Below, piece after piece: positions 53,336-63,600 of a DNA stretch of 64,000 nucleotides. A program made the translations under genes and the position numbers. The DNA is from Cordylochernes scorpioides (Eukaryota > Arthropoda > Arachnida > Pseudoscorpiones > Chernetidae): positions 22,519,007 through 22,583,006 of the forward strand of contig CP092874.1 of assembly GCA_030710605.1 (NCBI GenBank), given 5' to 3'. Positions within the stretch are counted from its first letter, which is position 1. Each line of letters starts with the position of its first letter. The notes beneath the pieces are model-generated. The model was not told the origin of the DNA and did no database searches. It saw nothing but the letters and a program-made list of their open reading frames with translations.

Positions 53336-53654
53336 ATATTTAGTAAATTTGAGATATTTTTTCCAAATAAAAATAAATTGATACCATTAATAATATCTAG
53401 GTTAAATACTGCTACCTATCAACAAGAAGTAACTCTTGTTCTAATAAAAGACACAAATTGATATTTGCAGAAGAGTGATTGCTCGAAGCATATTATATAT
53501 TTATATTTGTATGTAATTCTGCTGTCCTCAAAGCTTATATATATATATGTCCATAGTTCATCTAAAATACCCATTCCAAGAGTCTAACAACAGTATCACT
53601 ATAAAAGGAAGATTTAAAAAATGCAATATAACAGCAGTATGGTAGATTAAACTG

Positions 53655-53770
53655 GTGAAACTGCTGGGAGTGTTCACCACTGATGAGCCAGGCCCTCCCA
53701 TTAATTTTTTCATCACAGTAAGGGCAGTAGAAATTGTTTAATTTTTAGAAAATCATACGTGTCTATAATA
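53655..53770. mobile_element. A-family half element, copy B
   Basis: Counterpart of 32595-32705. The Penelope-like insertion of copy A is missing just after it. Confidence 0.5.
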
Positions 53771-53918
53771 GTTTAATATATATATGTATATGTTTTATAA
53801 AAATATTTTATTTTATTTTAAAATATATTTCATAGATTCAAATATTCTGTTTAAATCTACCACCAGATGTCGGGACTTTCCCTATAAAACCTCATTGTTG
53901 TTGTTTCCCGATGGCCGG

Positions 53919-55472
53919 GTGTCGCTTATATATAGACAATAACATTATTAAATTGGAACATCTAATTATACCAATATACGTTAGATCGTTGGTCACAACA
54001 ATTTGCTCCTGCCATGGCTCCTAGGAAGAAGAAGAAGAATGCCGAGTAGCCCCTCGTAACCCTCGCCCAACTGGAGATGGAGAACGAAGAGGTGAAGCAG
54101 AACTTCGAGCAGAAAATACAGAATCCTTACCCTACCTCCCGATTTTACCTGCTCCAAAGCCTAATGGAATTCATCAACTTACGGTCTGAGCAGATCAAGG
54201 CCCTCATTGCCGAGGTAGAGAACCTCTCTGGTACCCTCGCGTCCTTTAAGGAACTGGACGAAATCAAGCCACAGACAGCCTGCCACAGCACTCAAACCAG
54301 CCCTTCTCCCTCCTGCAAGGAAACCAGCACTCAGACTGACCCCACCAAGCCCGCCACTCCCGCTCCAACCAAAAGGAAGCAGCCTGAGGCTCCCTACCCG
54401 CCCGCAAAGAGAACCAACCTCAATGGTCCCGCAAAACCTGCGCCCTCCCGAGTCCCCAAGCCTGCGGCCGCCCAAGTGGTCCTCCATGGGGAAAAATCGG
54501 CGGCCCACACAGTGGTCATCTCTGATGACCCACAGGCTGACCCAAGAGCAATGCTTAAAGCTGTCCGCGCTGCCCACACTCTACCCCAAGGCGTTTGGGC
54601 CTCCCTGCGAACCAAAGGGAAGCTTGTACTCCACTCCAGCAACCCCGATACCATCCCAGCTGTTACCACCTCCCTGGCCAACAAGCTGGATGGCATGAAG
54701 GTCCGCCAACAGAAGGTGATCCTGCCTCGCATCTGCCTCTTCAAAGTGGATGAGGAAACATCCAACTCCACCATTGAAGAGACGCTGCTGGAAACCCCTG
54801 CTGTCAGCCAACTCCCTGGGGACAAGGTGGTGCGCGTGGCGCATCGCTCTGCACCCAGAAACGGGACCTGCACCGCCTTCATCGAGGTGGACCTCACGAC
54901 CTTCAGAGCTCTGGGAAATCGTGGAAGGATCGTGGTGGATGGTGTGATCCTCAACTTCGAGGAGTCCATCCGCGCACGAGTCTGCTTCCGCTGTTGTGGC
55001 TTCGGCCACAACTCTGTCCAATGCACCAGAGCTCCCACGTGCTTCCACTGCGGTGAAGGCGGCCATGAAGGCCGTGCCTGCCCCTCAGTTGCCGACTGGC
55101 ACACTTCCAAGTGCGCCAACTGCTGTGCCAAGGGCCTCCCAGACAAGCACGAGGCGAGAGCCTCAAGCTGCCCCATCTTGAAGCTTAGAGCCCTCAAGTT
55201 CTAGGCTTCCAGGACCTCCTGCCTCCTCAACTGGCCTCCATCCAGGCTTCTCACTCATCAAGGCGCTGTTTCCTTGACCTCTCCAGCTTCCTCCCCCCTG
55301 CGATGACACCTCCACTGCCAGATCCTAGGATCCCTTGCGATGATCCCTGGCCACCCATCCCCAGGCCCCTCAACTATGCTTTGTATATATTCCGCTTTAT
55401 GCGTCCATCGGGGCTCAAAAATCATTCATTTTGGTTAGCAGCCCTGTAAAATAAAGATATTTTCTCTCTCTC
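53919..55472 (+). mobile_element. ORF1-only non-LTR retroelement (copy B only)
   Basis: A complete 1554-bp insert with a perfect 15-bp target duplication (53904-53918 and 55473-55487). It has a 95-bp leader, one gag-like ORF, a 3' UTR of about 270 bp, and AATAAA close to the end followed by a short T/CT-rich tail. There is no endonuclease, RT or RNase H sequence. It is much more GC-rich than its surroundings. Confidence 0.88.
54014..55204 (+). CDS. LINE ORF1 (gag-like) protein with CCHC zinc knuckles
   Basis: The frame begins MAPRKKKKNAE at 54014 but meets a TAG at 54047-54049. The longest open stretch starts at the next in-frame ATG, 54077 (375 residues). It has an N-terminal charged, possibly coiled-coil segment (MENEEVKQNFEQK; LRSEQIKALIAEVENL), a Pro/Thr/Lys-rich linker, a central region (VVISDDPQADPRAMLKAV; VVRVAHRSAPRNG) and C-terminal knuckles CFRCCGFGHNSVQC, CFHCGEGGHEGRAC and CANCCAKGL..HEARASSC. 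This is the usual ORF1 layout of I/R1/Jockey-type LINEs, an RNA-binding nucleoprotein. The nonsense codon may remove only the basic N-terminus. Confidence 0.85.
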
Positions 55473-55844
55473 TTTCCCGATGGCCGGCTCAAATCTTTTG
55501 TACATTATGTAAATAAGTTTTTCATTTTTTTTAATTCTTACGCCTTAAGCAAGGCAGCACTTTTATCAAACCATGTTTTTTATATATTCCATAAGCCAAT
55601 TAAAGCAATCTCTGATCAAGACTATTTTTATTATTATATTTTCAAGATTTTAACCACGACTGCATTACCATAGCATAATCCTCAAAATAATTCAAAATCA
55701 AGCAGGAAAATCTTTTTATTTATAATATATATATATTTTGTAAGTTTGAGAATTTTTTAATTGTGATACCATTAATAATTGGGGCTAAATATTGTTCCAA
55801 TCAATAAGTACTGTCTTGTGATAAGAAATTCTATTTGTGTTCAG

Positions 55845-56054
55845 GATGAAGAAACAGAGCAGTGTTTTACTTGCGGCGTATGTGGCAAGACCTGCACTAG
55901 TGAAGCACTCCTGCGCAAGCACCTTCCTCTCCACACAGGCCAGTTCACCTGCCAGATCTGTGGAAGATGGCTGCGAGACCTGGGATCTCTCGCTACTCAT
56001 GAACAACTTTGTCTTAATCCTACGGAAATGCCACCTTGCGATCATTGCGGCCAG
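55845..56054 (+). CDS. PRDM-like, copy B, exon 5
   Basis: 210 bp; one residue change (A to E) and two silent differences from copy A. Confidence 0.77.
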
Positions 56055-56092
56055 GTATTTTTTTACAAAATATAAATATTCATACATTGAAT

Positions 56093-56405
56093 ATACAATC
56101 ATGAACAAAACTTATGATGTTGCCATTTTTCTGTAGGAGACAGAGGAAATTTTATTCACACTTGGTTATCTCATGTGTCTTCACAATAAAGTTCACTGTA
56201 ATATCTTTCAGAGTTATTGTTTGAAAATTAATATACATGATAAAAGGTACAACTTCTTAAGTTTTGTCTATGAGTGTATATACACTTGGTTATCTTGTGT
56301 GTCTTCAATAAAGGTCACTGTAATATCTTTCAGAGTTATTGTCTCAATTCCGATATACATGCTAGAAGCTACAACTTCTTAAGTTTTGTCTATGAGTATA
56401 TAATC
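56093..56405 (+). repeat. C-family MITE with about two internal units, copy B
   Basis: Short form of the array at 34020-35030. Confidence 0.65.
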
Positions 56406-56542
56406 AAATTATATAAAATATCAGTGTATCATTGAGGTTTGAGAGTTCTGTAAGGACTTCTATTTGCATGGAAAATGTACATATTGTAGGGTAGATATGT
56501 ATATATGTCAGAGAGCTGACTCTGTGTACCTGTGTGCTCCAG

Positions 56543-56755
56543 GTGTTCGAGGATGTAAGAATGTTCCGAAGACACCAGTACGAGGAGCTCTACCCATTCT
56601 ACTGTTCCAGCTGTAAAGCCAGATTTAGGCTTCCAGAACACCAGGATTCCCACTGCTGTCCTGGAGAGATATTTATCTGTTCCATGTGTCACATCCAGTT
56701 TGCCACAGATGGAGAACTTGAGCAGCATTTGTCAGCGGATTGCTGTCATCCCCAG
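56543..56755 (+). CDS. PRDM-like, copy B, exon 6
   Basis: 213 bp; one codon differs at two bases (T to M, between the zinc cysteines of the last finger). Confidence 0.77.
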
Positions 56756-57064
56756 GTACCTACTGTACACATAGCTGTCACCACTAGAACACAAACAGAA
56801 CTTGAAATAAAGCTGCTGGAGGATGATATTCATGTATATATAGAGGCTCTCCTACCTTTAATTATGTATCAGTTATTATGTAGTAATTATGCTACAATTA
56901 ACAGAATGGAAGAAAGAGGAAATATAAATGATATTTATAGATATGCTTTTAATTATTTTGAAAAAAAAATTCTAACAATAATATTCTGTGTTTAACAGAT
57001 AAATATCTTATTCTTATCTGTTATCTTGTTTACACACTTGATAACAGGAACTATTTAAAAGCAT

Positions 57065-57172
57065 GCTGTGGTAAAATTTCTCATTCAGTACTTTTGTCTG
57101 AAGATGGTAACAACGCTGAAACGTCACACACTATATATTTATTTGGATTTGGTCTTATTACCTTGTGTTTAT
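57065..57172. mobile_element. H right half, copy B
   Basis: Counterpart of 35900-36008. Confidence 0.55.
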
Positions 57173-57650
57173 AATCTACTAGCCGAATGACCCGGGCAAC
57201 GCCCGTGTTTTACCCGATTGAATGTTTTTATTCAAATACTATTTGTTACAATTATAAATTGGCGCCTTAAATAAATGCATATCCTAATCCTAATCAATCA
57301 GTCATAGGCCGCCTCTGTCACGGATGGCAGGCGCCCTCCTATTGGACGGCTACGATCACGTGTCATCGTTGGCGCGTAGGTGAGGTGACCTTGAGTGATG
57401 TAATGCCCCCCCCCCCCCCCTGCCGGCGGCGCACGCCTGTTGGCTGCCGGCGAGCACGTGACCTCCCTGTGCGAACGCATCCGTGACAGAGGCGGCCGGC
57501 CAATGACTGACTGATCAGGAAAGACTCTCGTGACTATATATATATAATATAATATAATATATGTATGAGTACATTTTGTGTGTGTGTGTGTGTGTGTAGA
57601 AATAGGATTAGTTGACTTTATATGGTAAACTTATTCATACAGTTTGTATC

Positions 57651-57737
57651 CCTCGATAGCTCAGTTGGCAGAGCGGAGGACTGTAGATGTTACAACGGTG
57701 ATCCTTAGGTCGCTGGTTCAAATCCGGCTCGAGGGAG
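57651..57737 (+). tRNA. tRNA-Tyr (GTA) with a 14-nt intron
   Basis: The acceptor stem CCCTCGA pairs with TCGAGGG, with discriminator A at 57737. A box TAGCTCAGTTGG, anticodon loop CTGTAG, B box GGTTCAAATCC. The anticodon GTA is at 57683-57685. The intron 57688-57701 lies after position 37, the canonical tRNA-Tyr site. A pol III terminator (T run from 57740) follows. All arms look paired, so it should be functional. It is absent from copy A. Confidence 0.93.
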
Positions 57738-57750
57738 TTTTTTTTTATAA
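57738..57750 (+). terminator. Pol III terminator of tRNA-Tyr
   Basis: A run of T residues starting 2-3 bases after the mature 3' end. Confidence 0.75.
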
Positions 57751-57845
57751 TTTTTATTGGCTGCGGGCGAGCACGTGACCTCCCTGTGCGCGCACATCCG
57801 TGACAGAGGCCGATGAGGAAAGACGGTCGTGACTATATATTTATA

Positions 57846-59475
57846 TTACCCTAGTAAAGAACATTATTAGTGATGAAGAATGAGCCACAACACCAGTTTT
57901 GACAAATTCAAACCAAAAACCAACCCTTTTTATGAGGAAGTTGTAGCTTCTAGCATGTATATCAGGATTGAGACAATAACTCTGAAAGATATAAAAGTGA
58001 CCTTTATTGAAGATAGACGAGATAACCAAGTGTATATACACTCATAGACAAAACTTAAGAAGTTGTAGCTTCTAGCATGTATATCAGGATTGAGACAATA
58101 ACTCTGAAAGATATAAAAGTGACCTTTATTGAAGATAGACGAGATAACCAAGTGTATATACACTCATAGACAAAACTTAAGAAGTTGTAGCTTCTAGCAT
58201 GTATATCAGGATTGAGACAATAACTCTAAAAGATATTACAGTGACCTTTATTGAAGATAGACGAGATAACCAAGTGTATATACACTCATAGACAAAACTT
58301 AAGAAGTTGTTGCTTCTAGCATGTATATCGGGATTGAGACAATAACTCTAAAAGATATTACAGTGACCTTTATTGAAGATAGACGAGATAACCAAGTGTA
58401 TATACACTCATAGACAAAACTTAAGAAGTTGTTGCTTCTAGCATGTATATCAGGATTGAGACAATAACTCTAAAAGATATTACAGTGACCTTTATTGAAG
58501 ATAGACGAGATAACCAAGTGTATATACACTCATAGACAAAACTTAAGAAGTTGTAGCTTTTAACATGTATATCGGGATTGAGACAATAACTCTAAAAGAT
58601 ATTACAGTGACCTTTATTGAAGATAGACGAGATAACCAAGTGTATATACACTCATAGACAAAACTTAAGAAGTTGTTGCTTCTAGCATGTATATCGGGAT
58701 TGAGACAATAACTCTAAAAGATATTACAGTGACCTTTATTGAAGATAGACGAGATAACCAAGTGTATATACACTCACAGACAAAACTTAAGAAGTTGTTG
58801 CTTCTAGCATGTATATCAGGATTGAGACAATAACTCTAAAAGATATTACAGTGACCTTTATTGAAGATAGACGAGATAACCAAGTGTATATACACTCATA
58901 GACAAAACTTAAGAAGTTGTAGCTTCTAGCATGTATATCGGGATTGAGACAATAACTCTAAAAGATATTACAGTGACCTTTATTGAAGATACACGAGATA
59001 ACCAAGTGTATATACACTCATAGACAAAACTTAAGAAGTTGTAGCTTTTAACATGTATATCGGGATTGACACAATAACTCTGAAAGATATTACAGTGACC
59101 TTTATTGAAGATACACGAGATAACCAAGTGTATATACACTCATGGACAAAACTTAAGGAAGGTGTACCTTTTAGCATGTATATCGGGATTGAGACCATAA
59201 CTCTGAAAGATATTACAGTGACCTTTATTGAAGATACACGAGATAACCAAGTGTGTATACACTCATGGACAAAACTTGAGGAAGTTGTACCTTTTAGCAT
59301 GTTAATCGGGATTGAGACAATAACTCTGAAAGATATTACAGTGACCTTTATTGAAGACACACGAGATAACCAAGTGTGAACAATATTACCCCTCTCTCCT
59401 TGAAAAAAAAAAAAAAAGATAACCGGCGACATCACAAAGACTTTCCACTTCCTCAAACTTTTTCTATGAGTGTAG
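57846..59475 (-). repeat. C-family MITE with a 12-unit, 122-bp internal array
   Basis: Units begin at 57937 and then every 122 bp (58059, 58181, 58303, 58425, 58547, 58669, 58791, 58913, 59035, about 59158, about 59280). Each holds the C terminus (ACTCATAGACAAAACTTAAG) and its subterminal segment. The element's unique halves remain at both ends. The reading frames in this stretch come from the repeats. Confidence 0.88.
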
Positions 59476-59534
59476 ATTTTGCTTTTTGTCTTAATTTGCT
59501 AAAACCGGTGTTAAGGCTCATCTTTATCATCACT

Positions 59535-60030
59535 ATGATAAAGCACACACAATTTTTGGATTATAGGTTATAAACACATGGCATTAAGATCAAATCCAAA
59601 TAAATATGGCTGTTACCAAAACATCATCCACTATTTATTTACTTAGATTTGGTATTTTTATTATCAATACAGTAGAACTACCTCCCTGTAAAGGACACCT
59701 AATTGTAGAGCCAAAGTGTCCTTTAGGGAGAAATGTCCTCTTACCGGAGAGTTACTAAATAGTAAAAATTGTGATTTTGCAAATGAAAACTGTCCTTTGT
59801 AGAGAGGTGTCCTCTAGTGGGGTGTCATCTAAAGGGAGGTTCTACTGTATTTGTAAAGTTTTTATCAGGATGATAAACAATTATACCACTATGATGCCTG
59901 TTTAAAGGATTGCACCAAAGTGTGCCTGGATCATGGTGCCACAATCAACGAAAGCTGCACCCTTATACCAATTCCATGAGATCTGGAATTTATATAATCT
60001 TTACACAAGGGAATAAGAAACAACATGAAG
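59535..60030. mobile_element. H relic, P element and V fragment
   Basis: H 59535-59645; P 59668-59855 (ACAGTAGAACTACC to GAGGTTCTACTGTA); V 59897-60030, ending TTTACACAAGGGAATAAGAA. Confidence 0.55.
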
Positions 60031-60068
60031 AGGTATCTCTTTATGTATGATTTTGTTGTGTGTTGCAG

Positions 60069-60148
60069 GGTTTAGAAGAAATGGCGACCTCACAGCCATC
60101 AACAACAAATCTGTCTAAGGGTCACTCAGCAGCAGTGAGGTCTCAAAG
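60069..60148 (+). CDS. Candidate PRDM-like exon 7 (single copy)
   Basis: 80 bp between acceptor TGTGTTGCAG and donor GTTGGT. The phase 0 entry matches the exit of exon 6. It encodes GLEEMATSQPSTTNLSKGHS and continues AAVRSQ. There is no domain, so support rests on the splice signals, phase and position after exon 6. Confidence 0.45.
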
Positions 60149-60235
60149 GTTGGTAGTGGAAGTTGTGGTGAGCAATCATCACTTTCTTGTTTCATCATCA
60201 ACTTGTTCATAGATTTACATTCATTAATATTTAAT

Positions 60236-60406
60236 TAAAAAGGCATATATTGGATCAAAATATCATTTATTTTACCAATATTTCAGTTGGCTGAACGCCA
60301 ACCTTTATTAAGGTGTTATAACATTTTAAAGTGTGTCAACAACAAACTCAGCGCCACATAATTGGTAAAATAAATGATATTTTGATCCAATATATGCCTT
60401 TTTAAT
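60236..60406. mobile_element. M-family foldback element, complete
   Basis: The arms AAAAGGCATATATTGGATC and complement flank a centre with CCAATATTTCAGTTGGCTGA and GCCAACCTTTATTAAGG. It is flanked by TTTAATTAA-like sequence. Confidence 0.65.
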
Positions 60407-60451
60407 TAATCTATGGATTGCTCTATTTTCAAAATTCATTAATATATATAA

Positions 60452-60641
60452 CAAAGTCTACCCCACTTGACCAAAATATACCTTGGCACTTGCAGCTCCA
60501 GAACACATTTTGGCTTGCGTTAGATGCACTAAACAGGATCTTTGGGAGAGACCGCTGCTTATCATAAAATAGCTCAAGGAGCATGAACTCATGGATTTCG
60601 TGTAATCTTTACACAAGGGGATAAGAAACAACAACAACAAC
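60452..60641 (+). pseudogene. Truncated LINE 3' end, tail-to-tail with the large LINE
   Basis: This is a plus-strand copy of the last ~150 bp of the LINE coding region and its tail (CTTTACACAAGGGGATAAG, AACAACAAC). It is flanked by ATTCATTAATATAT near 60434 and 60643. Stops interrupt the frame. Confidence 0.7.
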
Positions 60642-60649
60642 ACATTCAT

Positions 60650-63600
60650 TAATATATGTTGTTGTTGTTTCTAATCCCCTTGTGTAAAGATTACACGAAT
60701 TCCATGAGTTCATGCTCCTCGAGCTGTTTTATGATGAGCAGCGGCCTCTCCCAAAGGTCCTGTTTAGTGCATCTAATGCAAGCCAAAATGTGTTCTGGAG
60801 CTGCAGGTACCAAACTACATTTTGGGCAAGTGGGATAAATTTTGTTATTATTTTCTATCTTCAATGGCTTGAGATAGCCTGTTCTAAATTTTGTTAGTGT
60901 TGTTTGATGCTGTCTATTTCTGATCTTCAGAGCTTCTCCTGGGTTCACTCCACTGTACCAACTGTGCTTAGGTGGGATCCTCCAGTTCTTGTTTATTTTT
61001 GTTTTGGCTATTGTTTCTATTTCTTTAAAAGTAAGTTTATTTTTCTGTGGCAAGGGTTCTTTTGTGCCTTTTTTCGCTAGCACATCAGCAGCTTCATTGC
61101 CTTCAATGCCAACGTGTGAGGGTATCCATTGAAGGTGAATTTTTGAGGTTTTTGAGAGTTTTTGGAGATAACCAATTATGTTCCTGCTTACTTTGTCTCT
61201 GAGTTCCCCTGTGTGACTCAAGTGTTGTATGGCACTTCTACTATCAGTAAGAATCCAGATATTTTGATAATTAGTATTTCTGATGGATTTTAAGGCTTCA
61301 TAGATGGCTATAAGTTCTGATCTGAAGACTGAGCAAAAATCTGGGTTTCTTCTGTTCATTTTTTCAATGCCATTTGTGGTTTTGATGAGACAGCCACTGC
61401 CAGTGTGTCCTAGCTCGTCTCTGCTACCATCGGTATAGATTGTTATCGCATTTTTAGGAATGTTATTAATTATTTCTAATGATAATTGTTTTAAGTATTC
61501 TGAATTTTGGTATTGTTTGTTGGTGGGTTCATTTAAAGTGGCATTAAAAATAACATTTTGTAGTGGTTTGCATGGAGAAATTTTTTCTGCTAAATAATTT
61601 TTTTCCACTTTATATTTTAAAAATTCATTTCTTTTGGCCAGGTGTAGAGGGCCTTCTTTTTTGAGTCTTAAATTGGATTCCCAATTAAGTATGTACTTGG
61701 AAGTTCTGTGTTTGTTTCCATAACTCTTGATTTTGTTTATATATTTTGGCAGATTGTAGCTTCTTCTATCCTTTAAGGGCATAATGTCTGCCTCGTAAAG
61801 TACAATATCATTAGGGCAGGTATTTCGAAGACCTGTAATAATTCTAGCTGCACTTAGTTGTATCCTTTCCAGTGATTTTAGATTTGTTTCAGATGCTGTA
61901 CCATAGATTTGATATCCATATTCCAGGATAGGTCTAATTAGAGATGTGTAAGTTAATTTTAGTGTGGTTGCATCGGCTCCCCACTCTCTTCCTGAAATAT
62001 ATTTCAGGATTTTTAGTCGGTCTCTTCCTTTTCTAATAACTTCTTCAATATGTTTACTGGAGTTAATTTCTGGATCCAGGGTGTAGCCAAGATATTTAGG
62101 ATGTTTATTATATTGCAATTGTTGTTCTTTCAGAATAATTTTTGGTCTTATTTTGTATAGTTTCTTATCGGTAGTAAAAAGACAGGTTTCAGATTTTTGA
62201 GGGTTAAATTCTAATTTATGTTTATTAGCAAATTTTTCTAGGTGGAAAAGAGTCTTGTTCAAATCTCTTTCAGCCTTTTTCCAGTTAGTATTGCTGCTCC
62301 ATAGAATTATGTCATCAGCGAAAAGTCCAATATTGGTTTTATGTAAAATTTTTTCTTCTATGCCTGCAATAAATAGGGTGAAGAGAGTTGGGCTAAGGAC
62401 TGATCCTTGTGGTAATCCTTGGTACAATTTGAAGGTTTTAGATAGAGTGCCATTATATTTGACCCTGATGTATCTATTTTTAAGGAAATCATTTATCCAA
62501 GTGATAGCTTTTCCATCAATTTTGAAATGTTTGTATAATTTTGTAATTAACTTGTTTTTCCATACCTTATCAAAAGCTTGTGTAAGATCTAAAAAATCAG
62601 CTATTGTGTGGTTAGTTGGTTTTCTGTTTTGTGCATCTTTTACCTTTTGTGTGAAAAATAAGAGTTGGTCTATTGTCCCATGTCCTTTCCTAAATCCATA
62701 TTGTTCTTTTGGTAAGAGATTTCTTGTGTCGAGGTGGTAGGTGAGTCGTCTGAGTATAATTTTTTCCATTAATTTGCAGCAAATACTTGTGAGGGAGATA
62801 GGTCGGTAGTTTTTTGGGTCATCAGCAGATTTGTCAAGTTTTTTAATAGGAATTATTGTTGCAGTTTCCCAGTCTTGAGGCAATTTTCCAGTTTTCCAGG
62901 AGTTATTGAAAATATACAGAAGTTTTTCTTTGCCATTTTTGCCCAAGTTTGATATCATTTGGCCATGGATTCCATCTGGCCCAGGAGTCTTGTTCAGGTC
63001 AGTGTTTTCTAATGCATAATCTAGCTTTTTCATATTGATTTTTTCATGGAAAATATTATGAGTGCTAGTGACGTTTTTACAGTCATGGATAATCTTTCGG
63101 GCCTTTTTTTCAACTTTCTTATCTTTTATTTCAAATTTGATTTTACTACTTATTTGATATGAATTACCTAAAAGATTAGCAGCATTTTTGTCATTAGTTG
63201 CTGGGGTACCATCTGTATTCTTAATCATATTTGTGTTTTCAGTTTGTGGCTGGGCTCTGTCAATTTGTTTTGCCAAATGCCAAAGTTTTGTATTTGGGTT
63301 TCTTGGGTTCAGGTTTTCACAAGTTTGTTTCCATTTTTCCCTTTTCATATTTACGTATAATCTTTTTATTTTTGCATTCACAATGTTCAGTTCAGTTCTA
63401 CAATTTGTTTGGTTTTGGGTGCACTTTTTTTGTAGTTCATTTCTTTTAGTTATAAGTATTTGAATATCTTTTGCCTGGTGTGTATAATTTGGAATCCATT
63501 TCTTAATATTACCTCTTGGTATTGAAACTTTGGCTGCTTTAATAATGGTGTTTTTGAAAGATATCCAATTTTGTTCCAGATCTTTTATCCTAGTGGGTGC

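Larger units (their letters stand above)
53780..55720 (+). repeat. W repeat, copy B, split by the ORF1-only element
   Basis: W sequence occupies 53780-53918 and resumes at 55473. The 15-bp target TTTCCCGATGGCCGG is on both sides of the insert. Confidence 0.65.
57173..57845 (+). mobile_element. G-type element with duplicated tail and embedded tRNA gene
   Basis: Head CTAGCCGAATGACCCGGGCA. The interior contains part of the CTTAAATAAATGCATAT repeat and, inverted relative to the 36009 element, the GCCGGCGAGCACGTGACC block. A tail segment (GAGCACGTGACCTCCCTGTG to CGTGACTATATAT) occurs twice, at about 57448-57545 and 57765-57843, on either side of the tRNA. A (TG)n run is at about 57578-57597. Confidence 0.55.
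37321..59510. repeat. Copy B of the duplicated locus
   Basis: Colinear with 10350-36840. It lacks the Copia, Penelope-like, SINE, H and G insertions of copy A, and has its own R, G and ORF1-only insertions and longer arrays. Confidence 0.93.

Noticed and set aside
54394..55197. 267-codon minus-strand ORF and others opposite ORF1
   Set aside because: GC-rich codon-position bias of the sense ORF1 leaves antisense frames open; there are no recognisable motifs.
59031..59456. 108- to 141-codon ORFs on both strands
   Set aside because: They arise from the 122-bp repeat units and change with repeat number.
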